This document shows positions 1 to 8,029 of a stretch of 64,000 bases of DNA, piece by piece. The position numbers and the translations under genes are program-made. The notes under the pieces are model-generated. The model was given only the letters and a program-made list of their open reading frames with translations, did no database searches and had not been told where the DNA came from. Source of the DNA: Peribacillus sp044761665 (lineage in GTDB: Bacteria > Bacillota > Bacilli > Bacillales > DSM-1321); contig NZ_JBIWCW010000008.1 in the NCBI RefSeq assembly GCF_044761665.1, forward strand, positions 71,335-135,334, given 5' to 3'. The stretch's first letter is position 1, and every line of letters starts with the position of its first letter.

Positions 1-237
1 AGTAAGCCTGGTACATACGAAGCGATAGCGGGAGAACAGGTATTTTCCTTTTCTGTATTACTGGATGACAGGGAAAAGGAAATTGTTTCAGCCCCATCGT
101 TCAGGATGAATATGAAATCATCAGAGTTGATAGAAGAGGGAAGCGATACAAAACAGGATATCCTATGGTACTGGCTGGCTTGTATGGCACTTCTGCTACT
201 GATGGCCGAATGGGAGGTATATCGACGTGGGCATTGA
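1..237 (+). CDS. C-terminal end of a membrane protein of a VWA/BatA-type cluster (partial)
   Basis: Only the last 78 codons are inside the window; the frame is open from base 1 to the TGA at 235-237. The visible part has a short beta-rich stretch (residues about 1-45) and then one hydrophobic segment (about 56-70, WYWLACMALLLLMAEWEVY) close to the C-terminus, so the protein is probably membrane anchored with its bulk outside. The next gene starts 11 bases before this one stops, so the two are translationally coupled. By analogy with MoxR-DUF58-BatA-VWA clusters this could be the BatA/VWA-like partner of the next gene, but too little is visible to name it. Confidence 0.6.
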   Translation, partial: SKPGTYEAIAGEQVFSFSVLLDDREKEIVSAPSFRMNMKSSELIEEGSDTKQDILWYWLACMALLLLMAEWEVYRRGH

Positions 238-3013
238 TGTTACTTATCCACTGCTCTTTTTATTGCTCCTTCCCTGTGTAGCCCTTATTTATTTGTATGT
301 GCTAAAATCACGTAATCAAACGAATCGAGGAGAGACGGTGGTTGTAGCAGTGCTGAGGTCATGTGTTTTTTTCCTCATAGTATTTGCACTGACCGTTCCG
401 CAATTATTACTGCCTGTCAAAGGGTCGACAGTTGTTTTTTTAGTCGATCGTTCTGCTAGTGTCAAAGATTCGGGTACAAAAACGCTCGCTTGGATTGAGA
501 AAAGTATGGAAGCAATGGGTAGGGATGATACGTTTGCAGTGGCCGCCTTTGGGGGGAGTGCCATTGCTGAGCAAGCGTTGACGACTAAACATACGCCCAT
601 AAGCCAGTTTAGTGGTGAATTGGAAGATGATGCAAGCCGATTGGATTCAGGCATCCAATTCGCTTCCTCGCTCATTCCGAGCTATTCAAGCGGGAGAATT
701 GTCCTTTTTTCTGATGGGAACGAAACGTCCGGAAGTAGTGTGGAAGAGGCGAAATTGCTAAAAAATAACAACATTGAGCTTGATGTTGTCCCGTTGTCCG
801 AATTGGCTGGCGAAGATGTTGCCCTGAAGAATGTCACGCTTCCCCCGTCTATTTACCAAGGCGAAAAAACAGAGATAGCATTGGAAGTCTATAGCAATAC
901 AGCTAAAAAAGCGACTGTCCGCATTTCACTGAATGATCAGGAAATCATCAAGAAGACAGTGGATGTAAAGGAAGGGACCAATTTATTCTCTTTTTCGCAT
1001 ACCGCGGAACAAACTGGTCTGCAAGTATATAAGGCTGAAATCATCACTGAAAAAGATACATTTACGGAAAATAACCAATTGCAGGCAATCACGAATGTAA
1101 AAGGCACACCAAAAGTATTAATTGTCGAGGGTGAGCCAACAGGGGATCTTGGAAATATCTTGAACGGAGGCGGGCTAATTGTCGAGACCACCGTCCCGGA
1201 AAAATTGCCGACTACTTTATCAGGTTTTTTACAATATCAATCGATTGTGTTTAATAATGTTCCAGCCACCTCCGTTTCGGAAAACCAGATGAAAATGATA
1301 GAGCAATCCGTTAAGGAATTCGGCAATGGGTTCCTGATGACAGGCGGAGAAAACAGTTTTGGGCTTGGCGGATATTTCAAGACACCGATCGAGGATCTAC
1401 TTCCGGTAGATATGGACATCAAAGGAAAAAAAGAGATGCCTTCCCTTGGATTGATGATTGTTCTCGATCGATCAGGCAGTATGGATGGAAACAAGCTATC
1501 ATTGGCAAAGGAAGCGGCTGCCCGCTCCGTTGAGCTTTTGCGCGAGAAAGATACGTTCGGGTTCATTGCCTTTGATGACCGACCATGGGAAATCATCAAA
1601 GCCGGGCCACTTAAGGATAAAGAAAAAGTGGTGGAGAAAATTCGCACACTGTCTTCAGGTGGCGGTACGGAAATCTACAGTTCACTTGAGATGGCATACG
1701 AAAAGTTGATGGATGCTAAGTTACAGCGGAAGCACATTATTTTATTGACGGATGGGCAGTCAAACGCTCCAAAAAATTATGAAGATCTAATCGAAGAAGG
1801 AAAGGGAAAGAACATAACCCTTTCCACAGTGTCAATCGGAAGTGATGCCGATAAGAATTTACTTGAAGAATTGGCTGATTTCGGGACGGGACGCTTTTAC
1901 GATGTCACGGATGCTTCCGTGATTCCCAGTATTTTATCGAGAGAAACCGTCATGGCGAGCCGGACCTACATTGAAGATAGCCCGTTTTATCCATCCATCA
2001 AGGATAACCCGGATTGGAACACATTGTTCAAGGATGGTGTACCTAAGATGAATGCATACATCGCGACAACTGCAAAACAGCGTGCATTGTCGTCTCTGAT
2101 CAGCGAAAAAGAAGACCCAGTCCTTGCCGAGTGGCAATATGGAATGGGGACGACGGCAGCTTTCACCTCGGACATTAGCGGTAAATGGTCGGGCGATTGG
2201 CCCGCTTGGGATAGGTGGGGCACATTTCTCAATCAATTGATCACAAACACGCTGCCTAAATTCGAAAGTGAGCCGTATATGCTCACACAGGATAATAGTG
2301 GCGAGAATACCGTCATTAGGCTCGAATCATCCACACAAAATCACTTGCCTGTATCGGTGAACGTACTCTCGGAAAAGGGCGAGAAGATCGATGTCAATAC
2401 AAAGCTCATCGCGCCGGGGAAACATGAAGTCATCATGCCAAAACAATCAGGGATGTATTTTCTAAGTGTAGAACAAAATTCCAACGACGGAGGAACGAAC
2501 CTATATCAGACAGGATTCACTGTGCCTTATTCAGATGAATACTTGCAGCAAGGCCTAAATAAGAAGCTTATTAAGGATTTATTGGCTGTTTCGGGAGGCA
2601 AGGAACTGAAGGAGGAATCTGAGGCATTCCGCAAGTTGCAAACCACGGCAAGGCAAGAGCAAAGCATCGGCTCATGGCTCCTGTTAGCGGCTTTCCTGCT
2701 TTTATTCTGTGAAATCGCGGTCCGAAGGTTTGGTTGGCAAAGAGTCTCCCGTATCTTTTCGACAAGACGTGAAAAATCAGAAACCACTTTTTCTATTCAA
2801 AACAAAAGAGTAACAAAATTGAAAAAGGTAAAACAAGCAGTTGGTAAACAAGAAGAATTAAAGAAGCAACATGTAGAAATCAAGCAAAAAAGGGAGCAGG
2901 TAAAATCAGTGCCAGCTCGCCGCCCCACGAAGGAGCCAATAAATAAATTGTCCCAATCAGAGCGCGAGGAGCAGATGAAGCGCTTGATTGAAGCGAGAAA
3001 ACGAAAAAAGTGA
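227..3013 (+). CDS. Large membrane protein with two von Willebrand factor A domains
   Basis: The protein has 928 residues. The start is GTG 227, chosen because GGGAGG lies 8-15 bases upstream; it overlaps the preceding gene. Two hydrophobic helices (about 7-26 and 38-60) resemble the BatA-type N-terminus. A first VWA domain follows, with a MIDAS-like DxSxS motif at D74-S76-S78. Then come a beta domain, a glutamine-amidotransferase-like fold (about 294-395, with VLIVEGEP and MTGGENSFGLGGY) and a second VWA domain with D414-S416-S418. A last membrane helix lies near 815-835, followed by a very basic coiled tail of about 90 residues. Such proteins often sit with MoxR AAA ATPases and DUF58 proteins and are thought to act in metal-dependent protein assembly at the membrane; the exact role here is unknown. 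Confidence 0.85.
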   Translation: MGIDVTYPLLFLLLLPCVALIYLYVLKSRNQTNRGETVVVAVLRSCVFFLIVFALTVPQLLLPVKGSTVVFLVDRSASVKDSGTKTLAWIEKSMEAMGRDDTFAVAAFGGSAIAEQALTTKHTPISQFSGELEDDASRLDSGIQFASSLIPSYSSGRIVLFSDGNETSGSSVEEAKLLKNNNIELDVVPLSELAGEDVALKNVTLPPSIYQGEKTEIALEVYSNTAKKATVRISLNDQEIIKKTVDVKEGTNLFSFSHTAEQTGLQVYKAEIITEKDTFTENNQLQAITNVKGTPKVLIVEGEPTGDLGNILNGGGLIVETTVPEKLPTTLSGFLQYQSIVFNNVPATSVSENQMKMIEQSVKEFGNGFLMTGGENSFGLGGYFKTPIEDLLPVDMDIKGKKEMPSLGLMIVLDRSGSMDGNKLSLAKEAAARSVELLREKDTFGFIAFDDRPWEIIKAGPLKDKEKVVEKIRTLSSGGGTEIYSSLEMAYEKLMDAKLQRKHIILLTDGQSNAPKNYEDLIEEGKGKNITLSTVSIGSDADKNLLEELADFGTGRFYDVTDASVIPSILSRETVMASRTYIEDSPFYPSIKDNPDWNTLFKDGVPKMNAYIATTAKQRALSSLISEKEDPVLAEWQYGMGTTAAFTSDISGKWSGDWPAWDRWGTFLNQLITNTLPKFESEPYMLTQDNSGENTVIRLESSTQNHLPVSVNVLSEKGEKIDVNTKLIAPGKHEVIMPKQSGMYFLSVEQNSNDGGTNLYQTGFTVPYSDEYLQQGLNKKLIKDLLAVSGGKELKEESEAFRKLQTTARQEQSIGSWLLLAAFLLLFCEIAVRRFGWQRVSRIFSTRREKSETTFSIQNKRVTKLKKVKQAVGKQEELKKQHVEIKQKREQVKSVPARRPTKEPINKLSQSEREEQMKRLIEARKRKK

Positions 3014-3044
3014 TGTTTTTTTATCAGGTGGTAAGGAGTTTAGC

Positions 3045-3073
3045 TTGACATGAAATATCGGACACTATACAAT
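3045..3073 (+). promoter_or_regulatory. Sigma-A promoter for ylxM-ffh
   Basis: A perfect -35 TTGACA (3045-3050) and a -10 TACAAT (3068-3073) are separated by exactly 17 bases. The start of transcription would be near 3080, about 40 bases before the ylxM ribosome binding site. This separates ylxM-ffh from the VWA cluster. Confidence 0.85.
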
Positions 3074-3120
3074 ATAAACTTGTAAAGGGTTTTCACTTAA
3101 CAGCAGGGAGGCTTGCTAAT

Positions 3121-3453
3121 ATGCTTGAAAAGACAACGCGGATTAATTATTTGTATGACTTTTACCAATCGTTGTTAACAGAAAAGCAGCAGAGCTATAT
3201 GGCCCTCTACTATCTGGATGATTACTCTCTTGGAGAGATTGCCAATGAATACGAAGTCAGTAGGCAGGCAGTCTATGATAATATAAAAAGAACAGAAGCA
3301 ATGCTCGAAGAATATGAAGCGAAGCTATTGTTATTTCAAAAATTTCAAGAGCGTAACCAATGGATTGCAAATGTGAAGGAACTTTTAGAGAAGGAATCCT
3401 TTTCTAAAGAGAAGTTGCTTGACGCAATTACAGCGCTTGAGAAGTTGGATTAG
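3121..3453 (+). CDS. ylxM: YlxM, putative SRP-associated DNA-binding helix-turn-helix protein
   Basis: This 110-residue protein belongs to the UPF0122/YlxM family, always found just upstream of ffh in Firmicutes. A sigma-factor-like helix-turn-helix occupies about residues 20-60 (LTEKQQSYMALYYLDD, then SLGEIANEYEVSRQAVYDNI). The rest is charged helix. In streptococci YlxM associates with the signal recognition particle and modulates Ffh GTPase activity; in Bacillus the role is less clear. AGGGAGG lies just before the ATG. The gene ends 11 bases before ffh, so both are expected on one mRNA from the promoter at 3045-3073. Confidence 0.93.
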   Translation: MLEKTTRINYLYDFYQSLLTEKQQSYMALYYLDDYSLGEIANEYEVSRQAVYDNIKRTEAMLEEYEAKLLLFQKFQERNQWIANVKELLEKESFSKEKLLDAITALEKLD

Positions 3454-3464
3454 GAGGCGGCAAT

Positions 3465-4805
3465 ATGGCATTTGAAGGATTGGCCGACCGACTGCAGAAC
3501 ACGATGCAAAAGATCCGTGGAAAAGGGAAGGTCAACGAAGCAGACGTTAAAGAAATGATGCGTGAAGTTCGTTTGGCCCTACTTGAAGCGGACGTTAACT
3601 TTAAAGTCGTGAAGGAATTTGTGAAGCGTGTAAGTGAGCGTTCGGTAGGCCAGGAAGTGCTAAAAAGCTTAACCCCCGGTCAACAGGTAATTAAAGTAGT
3701 TAAGGAAGAATTGACTCAGCTGATGGGCGGCGAACAGAGTAAGATTGCCGTTGCCACCAAACCACCGACTGTCATTATGATGGTAGGTCTTCAAGGGGCA
3801 GGTAAAACGACGACCACCGGAAAGCTGGCCAATCTTCTTAGAAAAAAATACAACCGCAAGCCATTGCTCGTTGCGGCTGATATTTACCGTCCGGCGGCGA
3901 TTAAGCAGCTTGAAACACTTGGCAAACAATTAAGCATGCCTGTTTTTTCCCTAGGCGATCAGGTCAGTCCTGTAGAAATTGCCAAACAGGCGATTGAAAA
4001 AGCGAAGGAAGAACATCATGATTATGTGTTGATTGATACCGCAGGTCGCCTCCATGTTGATGAAAATCTAATGGGCGAACTGAAAGATATCAAAGAATTG
4101 ACCAAACCGGATGAGATCTTCCTGGTTGTCGATGCGATGACAGGTCAGGATGCTGTCAATGTGGCCCAAAGCTTCAACGAACAGCTTGGACTAACTGGAG
4201 TCGTATTAACGAAACTAGATGGAGATACCCGTGGTGGTGCGGCACTTTCTATTCGTTCCGTTACGAACACGCCGATTAAATTCGTCGGTATGGGTGAAAA
4301 ATTGGATGCACTTGAAGCATTCCATCCAGAAAGGATGGCTTCAAGAATCCTCGGCATGGGTGATGTATTGACCCTTATCGAAAAAGCACAGGCCAATGTT
4401 GATGAAGAAAAAGCGAAAGAATTAGAGAAAAAGATGCGTACCGCTACCTTTACCTTCGATGATTTCCTTGAACAGCTTGGTCAAGTGCGCAATATGGGAC
4501 CGCTTGATGATATTTTGAAGATGATTCCTGGTGCGAATAAAATGAAAGGGATGGATAACCTTCAGATCGATGAGAAACAAATCGGTCATGTTGAGGCTAT
4601 CATCCGTTCGATGACGACACTAGAGAAAGAACATCCTGAAACCATGAACGCTTCCCGCAAGAAACGGATTGCCAAAGGCAGCGGAAGATCGATCCAAGAA
4701 GTGAACCGACTACTGAAGCAATTTGAAGAAATGAAAAAGATGATGAAACAAGTTACAAGCATGCAAAAAGGAAAGAAAAAGGGATTTAAATTCCCGTTCA
4801 TGTAA
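3465..4805 (+). CDS. ffh: Signal recognition particle GTPase Ffh (SRP54)
   Basis: Ffh binds signal sequences of nascent membrane and secreted proteins, pairs with 4.5S/6S scRNA, and docks to FtsY. The 446 residues match the family length. The order is the N helical bundle (about 1-90), the G domain with P-loop GLQGAGKTTTTGK (about 107-119), DTAGR near 190 and TKLDGD near 249, then the methionine-rich M domain (about 300-446) ending in a basic tail. The RBS GGAGGCGG precedes the ATG. The partner ftsY, normally upstream in Bacillus, is not within the window and may lie beyond the VWA cluster. Confidence 0.98.
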   Translation: MAFEGLADRLQNTMQKIRGKGKVNEADVKEMMREVRLALLEADVNFKVVKEFVKRVSERSVGQEVLKSLTPGQQVIKVVKEELTQLMGGEQSKIAVATKPPTVIMMVGLQGAGKTTTTGKLANLLRKKYNRKPLLVAADIYRPAAIKQLETLGKQLSMPVFSLGDQVSPVEIAKQAIEKAKEEHHDYVLIDTAGRLHVDENLMGELKDIKELTKPDEIFLVVDAMTGQDAVNVAQSFNEQLGLTGVVLTKLDGDTRGGAALSIRSVTNTPIKFVGMGEKLDALEAFHPERMASRILGMGDVLTLIEKAQANVDEEKAKELEKKMRTATFTFDDFLEQLGQVRNMGPLDDILKMIPGANKMKGMDNLQIDEKQIGHVEAIIRSMTTLEKEHPETMNASRKKRIAKGSGRSIQEVNRLLKQFEEMKKMMKQVTSMQKGKKKGFKFPFM

Positions 4806-4831
4806 GTTTTTTTCAAGGGGAATGAGCATAA

Positions 4832-4867
4832 AAATAGGCTGAAATTGCCCATTTAAACACTTTTTTC
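4832..4867 (+). terminator. Weak terminator-like hairpin after ffh
   Basis: AAATAGGC (4832-4839) can pair with GCCCATTT (4847-4854) with one A-C mismatch, followed after a few bases by a run of T (4861-4866). The stem is imperfect, so read-through into rpsP is likely. Confidence 0.3.
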
Positions 4868-4886
4868 ACCTGTTAAGAAAAAAACC

Positions 4887-4916
4887 TTTACAAACATACA
4901 AGACATTTGATATTAT
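4887..4916 (+). promoter_or_regulatory. Sigma-A promoter for rpsP
   Basis: TTTACA (4887-4892) is followed after 18 bases by TATTAT (4911-4916), with an alternative TATACT at 4914-4919. It lies about 40 bases upstream of the rpsP start and gives the ribosomal protein gene its own start of transcription. Confidence 0.7.
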
Positions 4917-4955
4917 ACTATCTTGTGTGAAACTATTCGGAGGTGCTTATTTAAA

Positions 4956-5228
4956 ATGGCAGTAAAAATTCGCTTAAAACGTATGGGAGCAAAAAAATCT
5001 CCTTTCTATCGTATTGTAGTTGCAGATTCTCGTTCACCACGTGACGGACGTTACATTGAAGTAGTGGGAACTTATAACCCGGTGACTCAACCAGCTAAAG
5101 TTGACATCAATGAAGAGCTTGCTCTTAAATGGTTACAAGATGGAGCTAAACCATCTGATACTGTTCGTAACTTATTCTCAACTCAAGGCATCATGGAAAA
5201 ATTCCATGTTGCAAAAAACAGCAAGTAA
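4956..5228 (+). CDS. rpsP: 30S ribosomal protein S16
   Basis: S16 is a small-subunit assembly protein. The start is ATG 4956, giving 90 residues as usual for Bacillus; a longer in-frame reading from 4923 has no ribosome binding site, whereas CGGAGGTG sits 11 bases before 4956. The N-terminus MAVKIRLKRMGAKKSPFYR is the classic S16 signature. The codon choice is that of a highly expressed gene. It heads the rpsP-khpA unit, closed by the terminator at 5473. Confidence 0.98.
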   Translation: MAVKIRLKRMGAKKSPFYRIVVADSRSPRDGRYIEVVGTYNPVTQPAKVDINEELALKWLQDGAKPSDTVRNLFSTQGIMEKFHVAKNSK

Positions 5229-5241
5229 TCGACGCTAGTTG

Positions 5242-5472
5242 ATGAAATCTTTAATTGAAACGATTGTTTCTGCACTTGTGGATCATCCGGAAGAGGTTAT
5301 TGTGACTTCGAAGGAAGAATCCGATCGGGTTGTTTATGTCCTCTCCGTTCATAGGGAGGACATGGGCAAAGTCATCGGTAAACAAGGGCGTGTTGCTAAG
5401 GCGATTCGAACTGTGGTATATGCAGCAGGATCTTCACAGCAGAAGAAAATCTATTTGGAGATTTCCGAATAA
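5242..5472 (+). CDS. khpA: KH-domain RNA-binding protein KhpA (YlqC)
   Basis: This 76-residue single KH-domain protein belongs to the UPF0109 family; in streptococci it pairs with KhpB/Jag and affects division and small-RNA function. The KH core GKVIGKQGRVAKAIRTVVYA (about residues 43-62) carries the GxxG-type loop. ATG 5242 is preferred, with an alternative in-frame TTG at 5239. No convincing ribosome binding site is visible in the 13 bases after rpsP, so translation probably depends on coupling to rpsP. That is unusual among its neighbours, nearly all of which have strong sites. Confidence 0.92.
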   Translation: MKSLIETIVSALVDHPEEVIVTSKEESDRVVYVLSVHREDMGKVIGKQGRVAKAIRTVVYAAGSSQQKKIYLEISE

Positions 5473-5497
5473 GGAGGGCTAATCCCCTCCTTTTTTT
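5473..5497 (+). terminator. Rho-independent terminator after khpA
   Basis: The stem GGAGGG / CCCTCC with a six-base loop is followed by seven T, beginning right at the khpA stop codon. It closes the rpsP-khpA transcript. Confidence 0.85.
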
Positions 5498-5691
5498 GTA
5501 CTTCAAGAAAGGTAAATCCCGGGTCTGATTGCTATCTAATTGGATCGAGATTTAATTTCATCCTTTTGAGACACATCTTTTACCATTTTACGTTATACTT
5601 AAGAGAATGACCCTCATTTTTTCAAAAGGTTACCCTATCATACATATTTTTTGACCGAAATAAGAAATCATAGATAATAGGAGGTGCTGGA

Positions 5692-6078
5692 ATGAAAATT
5701 CTCCAAAATGTAATCGTTAACCAAGTATTAACGGAATCCAGCAAGAATCAGCTCCTCAATAAGTACAAATCAAAACGACTACAACTTCAAAAAGAGAGTG
5801 AACAGCTTCGTTTTGAATTGAAAAAACTTGAAAAAACCCGTAACCTTCAGCCTGCAAGTCTCCGTGCCCACTTTGAAAAGGAAATTAATCAAAGGCAGGA
5901 AAAAATCAAACTGCTAGAATTTCAAATGGAACAGTTGGAGATCCTTCCTATTGGAAGCGAACTGAAAGAGCGGGAAGTCCAAAGCATCATAGATGTAGAA
6001 ATCGGGGCAGATTGGGACGATCTTATGACAACGAAGACAATCGTCATTAAAGATGGAATCGTCTCGGAAATTCGTTAG
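5692..6078 (+). CDS. ylqD: YlqD family protein
   Basis: This 128-residue protein of unknown function is conserved between khpA and rimM in Bacillus. The sequence is dominated by a charged helical coiled coil (about residues 15-85), followed by a short beta stretch with VQSIIDVEIGADWDDL. There is no signal peptide or membrane segment. AGGAGGTGC lies 7 bases before the ATG. A TATACT box at 5594-5599 could be a -10 element, but no matching -35 is evident in the 194-base gap. Position next to rimM-trmD suggests a ribosome or tRNA link, which is inference only. Confidence 0.85.
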   Translation: MKILQNVIVNQVLTESSKNQLLNKYKSKRLQLQKESEQLRFELKKLEKTRNLQPASLRAHFEKEINQRQEKIKLLEFQMEQLEILPIGSELKEREVQSIIDVEIGADWDDLMTTKTIVIKDGIVSEIR

Positions 6079-6088
6079 AGGTGAAAGA

Positions 6089-6607
6089 ATGGAAAACTGG
6101 TTTAATGTAGGTAAAATCGTCAATACACATGGTCTTCTAGGTGAAGTCCGTGTTATTTCATCAACAGACTTCCCTGAAAAACGGTACAAAGTTGGCAATA
6201 CGCTGTATTTGTTCAGGGAAACAGAGAAAAAACCATTGCCGCTTACCATCAGGTCACACCGTACCCATAAAAACTTTAATCTATTGACGTTTGAAAACTA
6301 CTACAACGTCGGACAGGTCGAAGTTTTCAAAAACGGGATTCTGAAAATAAAGGAATCGCAGCTAGGCAAACTGGATGAAGGTGAATTCTTCTTCCACGAA
6401 ATCATTGGCTGTAAGGTATTTACGGATGAAGAAGAGGAAATAGGGGAAATCGTGGAGGTACTGACTCCAGGTGCCAACGATGTTTGGGTCATTAAAAGAA
6501 CGGCAGGCAAAGATGTCCTTATACCGTATATCGACCAAATCGTAAAGGAAGTCGACATCTCCGCTAAAAGGGTTATCATCACACCAATGGAAGGACTTTT
6601 GGACTGA
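6089..6607 (+). CDS. rimM: Ribosome maturation factor RimM
   Basis: RimM binds S19 and the head of the 30S subunit during 16S rRNA maturation. ATG 6089 is preferred over upstream in-frame 6053, because AGAGGTGAAAG precedes it and the protein then has the normal 172 residues. The N-terminal RimM domain (about 5-85, starting WFNVGKIVNTHGLLGEVRV) is followed by a PRC-barrel domain (about 90-170, with GEFFFHEIIGCKVF and DVLIPYIDQIVKEVD). The stop overlaps the trmD start by one base, a typical rimM-trmD coupling. Confidence 0.97.
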   Translation: MENWFNVGKIVNTHGLLGEVRVISSTDFPEKRYKVGNTLYLFRETEKKPLPLTIRSHRTHKNFNLLTFENYYNVGQVEVFKNGILKIKESQLGKLDEGEFFFHEIIGCKVFTDEEEEIGEIVEVLTPGANDVWVIKRTAGKDVLIPYIDQIVKEVDISAKRVIITPMEGLLD

Positions 6608-7341
6608 TGAAAATCGATGTACTTTCGCTTTTTCCAGAAATGTTCGAAGGAGTACTTGGTTCGTCGATTTTAAAAAAGGCAGCAGATAAGCAGGCTGTCA
6701 GCTATCGTGTGACCAATTTCCGGGATTACGCCGATAATAAGCATTCAACAGTCGACGATTACCCTTATGGTGGTGGTGCAGGCATGGTGCTCAAGGCACA
6801 GCCCATTTTTGACGCTGTAGAAGCCATTAAAGGTCAAGGTGACCTACAACCTAGGGTCGTGCTTCTTTGCCCTCAGGGAGAGCGATACACGCAGAAAAAA
6901 GCGGAAGAGCTTGCAAAGGAAGAACATCTCATTTTCGTTTGCGGTCATTACGAAGGATATGATGAGCGCATCAGGGAGCATATCGTCACGGATGAGATAT
7001 CAATAGGCGATTATGTGCTTACAGGTGGGGAATTGGGGGCCATGGTCATTATAGATAGCGTTGTCCGCTTGCTGCCGGGTGTTCTTGGAAATGTCGATTC
7101 CCCGATTCTCGATTCATATTCTTCTGGTTTATTAGAGCATCCCCATTACACTAGACCTGCAGATTTCCGGGGCATGAAAGTTCCGGATCCGCTCATATCC
7201 GGAAATCATAAAAAGATAGATGAATGGCGGATGAAAGAGTCACTACGAAGGACATGGCAGAGACGACCCGATTTGCTTGAAAGCTATGAACTCTCGGAAC
7301 TCGAAAAAAAATTACTATTAGAGATTCAAAAAGAAGAATGA
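6607..7341 (+). CDS. trmD: tRNA (guanine-37-N1)-methyltransferase TrmD
   Basis: TrmD methylates G37 next to the anticodon with S-adenosylmethionine and prevents frameshifting; it is essential. The 244 residues match the SPOUT family. Visible motifs are YPYGGGAGMVLK (about 57-68), the knot region LTGGELGAMVIIDSVVRLLPG (about 138-158) that binds the cofactor, and DSYSSGLLEHPHYTRP. It starts on the last base of rimM and therefore needs no separate strong binding site. Confidence 0.98.
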   Translation: MKIDVLSLFPEMFEGVLGSSILKKAADKQAVSYRVTNFRDYADNKHSTVDDYPYGGGAGMVLKAQPIFDAVEAIKGQGDLQPRVVLLCPQGERYTQKKAEELAKEEHLIFVCGHYEGYDERIREHIVTDEISIGDYVLTGGELGAMVIIDSVVRLLPGVLGNVDSPILDSYSSGLLEHPHYTRPADFRGMKVPDPLISGNHKKIDEWRMKESLRRTWQRRPDLLESYELSELEKKLLLEIQKEE

Positions 7342-7346
7342 TCCTA

Positions 7347-7375
7347 TTGCATCATAGTATATAGTATGGTAGGAT
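7347..7375 (+). promoter_or_regulatory. Probable promoter for rplS
   Basis: TTGCAT (7347-7352), a 17-base spacer and TAGGAT (7370-7375) lie just after trmD. A start near 7382 would give a leader of about 90 bases before rplS. Confidence 0.6.
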
Positions 7376-7381
7376 AAATCT

Positions 7382-7471
7382 TGTGACTTGGACAAAAGTC
7401 CGGTCTTATATCGATGTTCCGCTGCAAAACAATTTAGTATTTGCAAGAGCGTCCAGGAGGAGTTGGAATTC
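7382..7471 (+). promoter_or_regulatory. rplS 5' leader, candidate L19 autoregulatory element
   Basis: The leader holds a hairpin TGCAAA (7423-7428) / TTTGCA (7440-7445) with an AT-rich loop directly upstream of the AGGAGG site (7455-7460). A small GGAC-AAAA-GTCC hairpin lies at 7390-7401. A second GTCC (7451-7454) next to the ribosome binding site could compete for the same GGAC. An L19 leader family is known upstream of rplS in low-GC Gram-positives; membership here is inferred from position and the hairpin only. Confidence 0.55.
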
Positions 7472-7819
7472 ATGCAAAATCTTATTAACGAAATCACAAA
7501 AGAACAACTTCGCACAGATCTTCCATCATTCAGACCTGGTGACACAGTACGTGTACACGTTAAGGTTATTGAAGGAACTCGCGAACGTATTCAGTTGTTT
7601 GAAGGCGTTGTAATCAAACGTCGTGGCGGCGGAGTTAGTGAAACTTTCACAGTACGTAAGATTTCTTACGGCGTTGGAGTAGAACGTGCTTTCCCTGTTC
7701 ACACACCAAAAATTGCGAAATTAGAAGTTATCCGTCACGGTAAAGTACGTCGTGCGAAACTTTATTACCTACGCGAACTTCGTGGTAAAAAAGCACGTAT
7801 TAAAGAAATTCGTCGTTAA
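7472..7819 (+). CDS. rplS: 50S ribosomal protein L19
   Basis: L19 lies at the 30S-50S interface. The start is ATG 7472, giving 115 residues as in B. subtilis; the longer open frame upstream is leader RNA. MQNLINEITKEQLRTDLPSF begins the protein, followed by the SH3-like barrel (VRVHVKVIEGTRERIQLFEG) and a basic C-terminus (YYLRELRGKKARIKEIRR). Codons are those of a highly expressed gene. A strong terminator follows 60 bases after the stop. Confidence 0.98.
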   Translation: MQNLINEITKEQLRTDLPSFRPGDTVRVHVKVIEGTRERIQLFEGVVIKRRGGGVSETFTVRKISYGVGVERAFPVHTPKIAKLEVIRHGKVRRAKLYYLRELRGKKARIKEIRR

Positions 7820-7872
7820 TTCTTCGAATATCTCTATGCGGGTTTACCATGATCCACATAAGGTGCAAAACC

Positions 7873-7907
7873 AAAAAAAGGAGCCTGTTAAACAGGCTCC
7901 TTTTTTT
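7873..7907 (+). terminator. Strong rho-independent terminator after rplS
   Basis: GGAGCCTGT (7880-7888) pairs perfectly with ACAGGCTCC (7892-7900), flanked by an A run before and seven T after. The symmetrical A and T runs make it potentially bidirectional. Confidence 0.92.
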
Positions 7908-8029
7908 GTAATTGAAATGAATAAAAACATCCTTAAAAAAGAAGTGAGAAGGACTCCAAACCTGCTCGCTATAGCGTCGGTAACATGTTAAAATGGTTGA
8001 TGATATGCTTTTCTAAAAGGGTGGTAAGG

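Noticed and set aside
5500..5691. Promoter for ylqD around TATACT (5594-5599)
   Set aside because: The best -35 (TTGAGA, 5566-5571) is 22 bases away, too far for a confident call.
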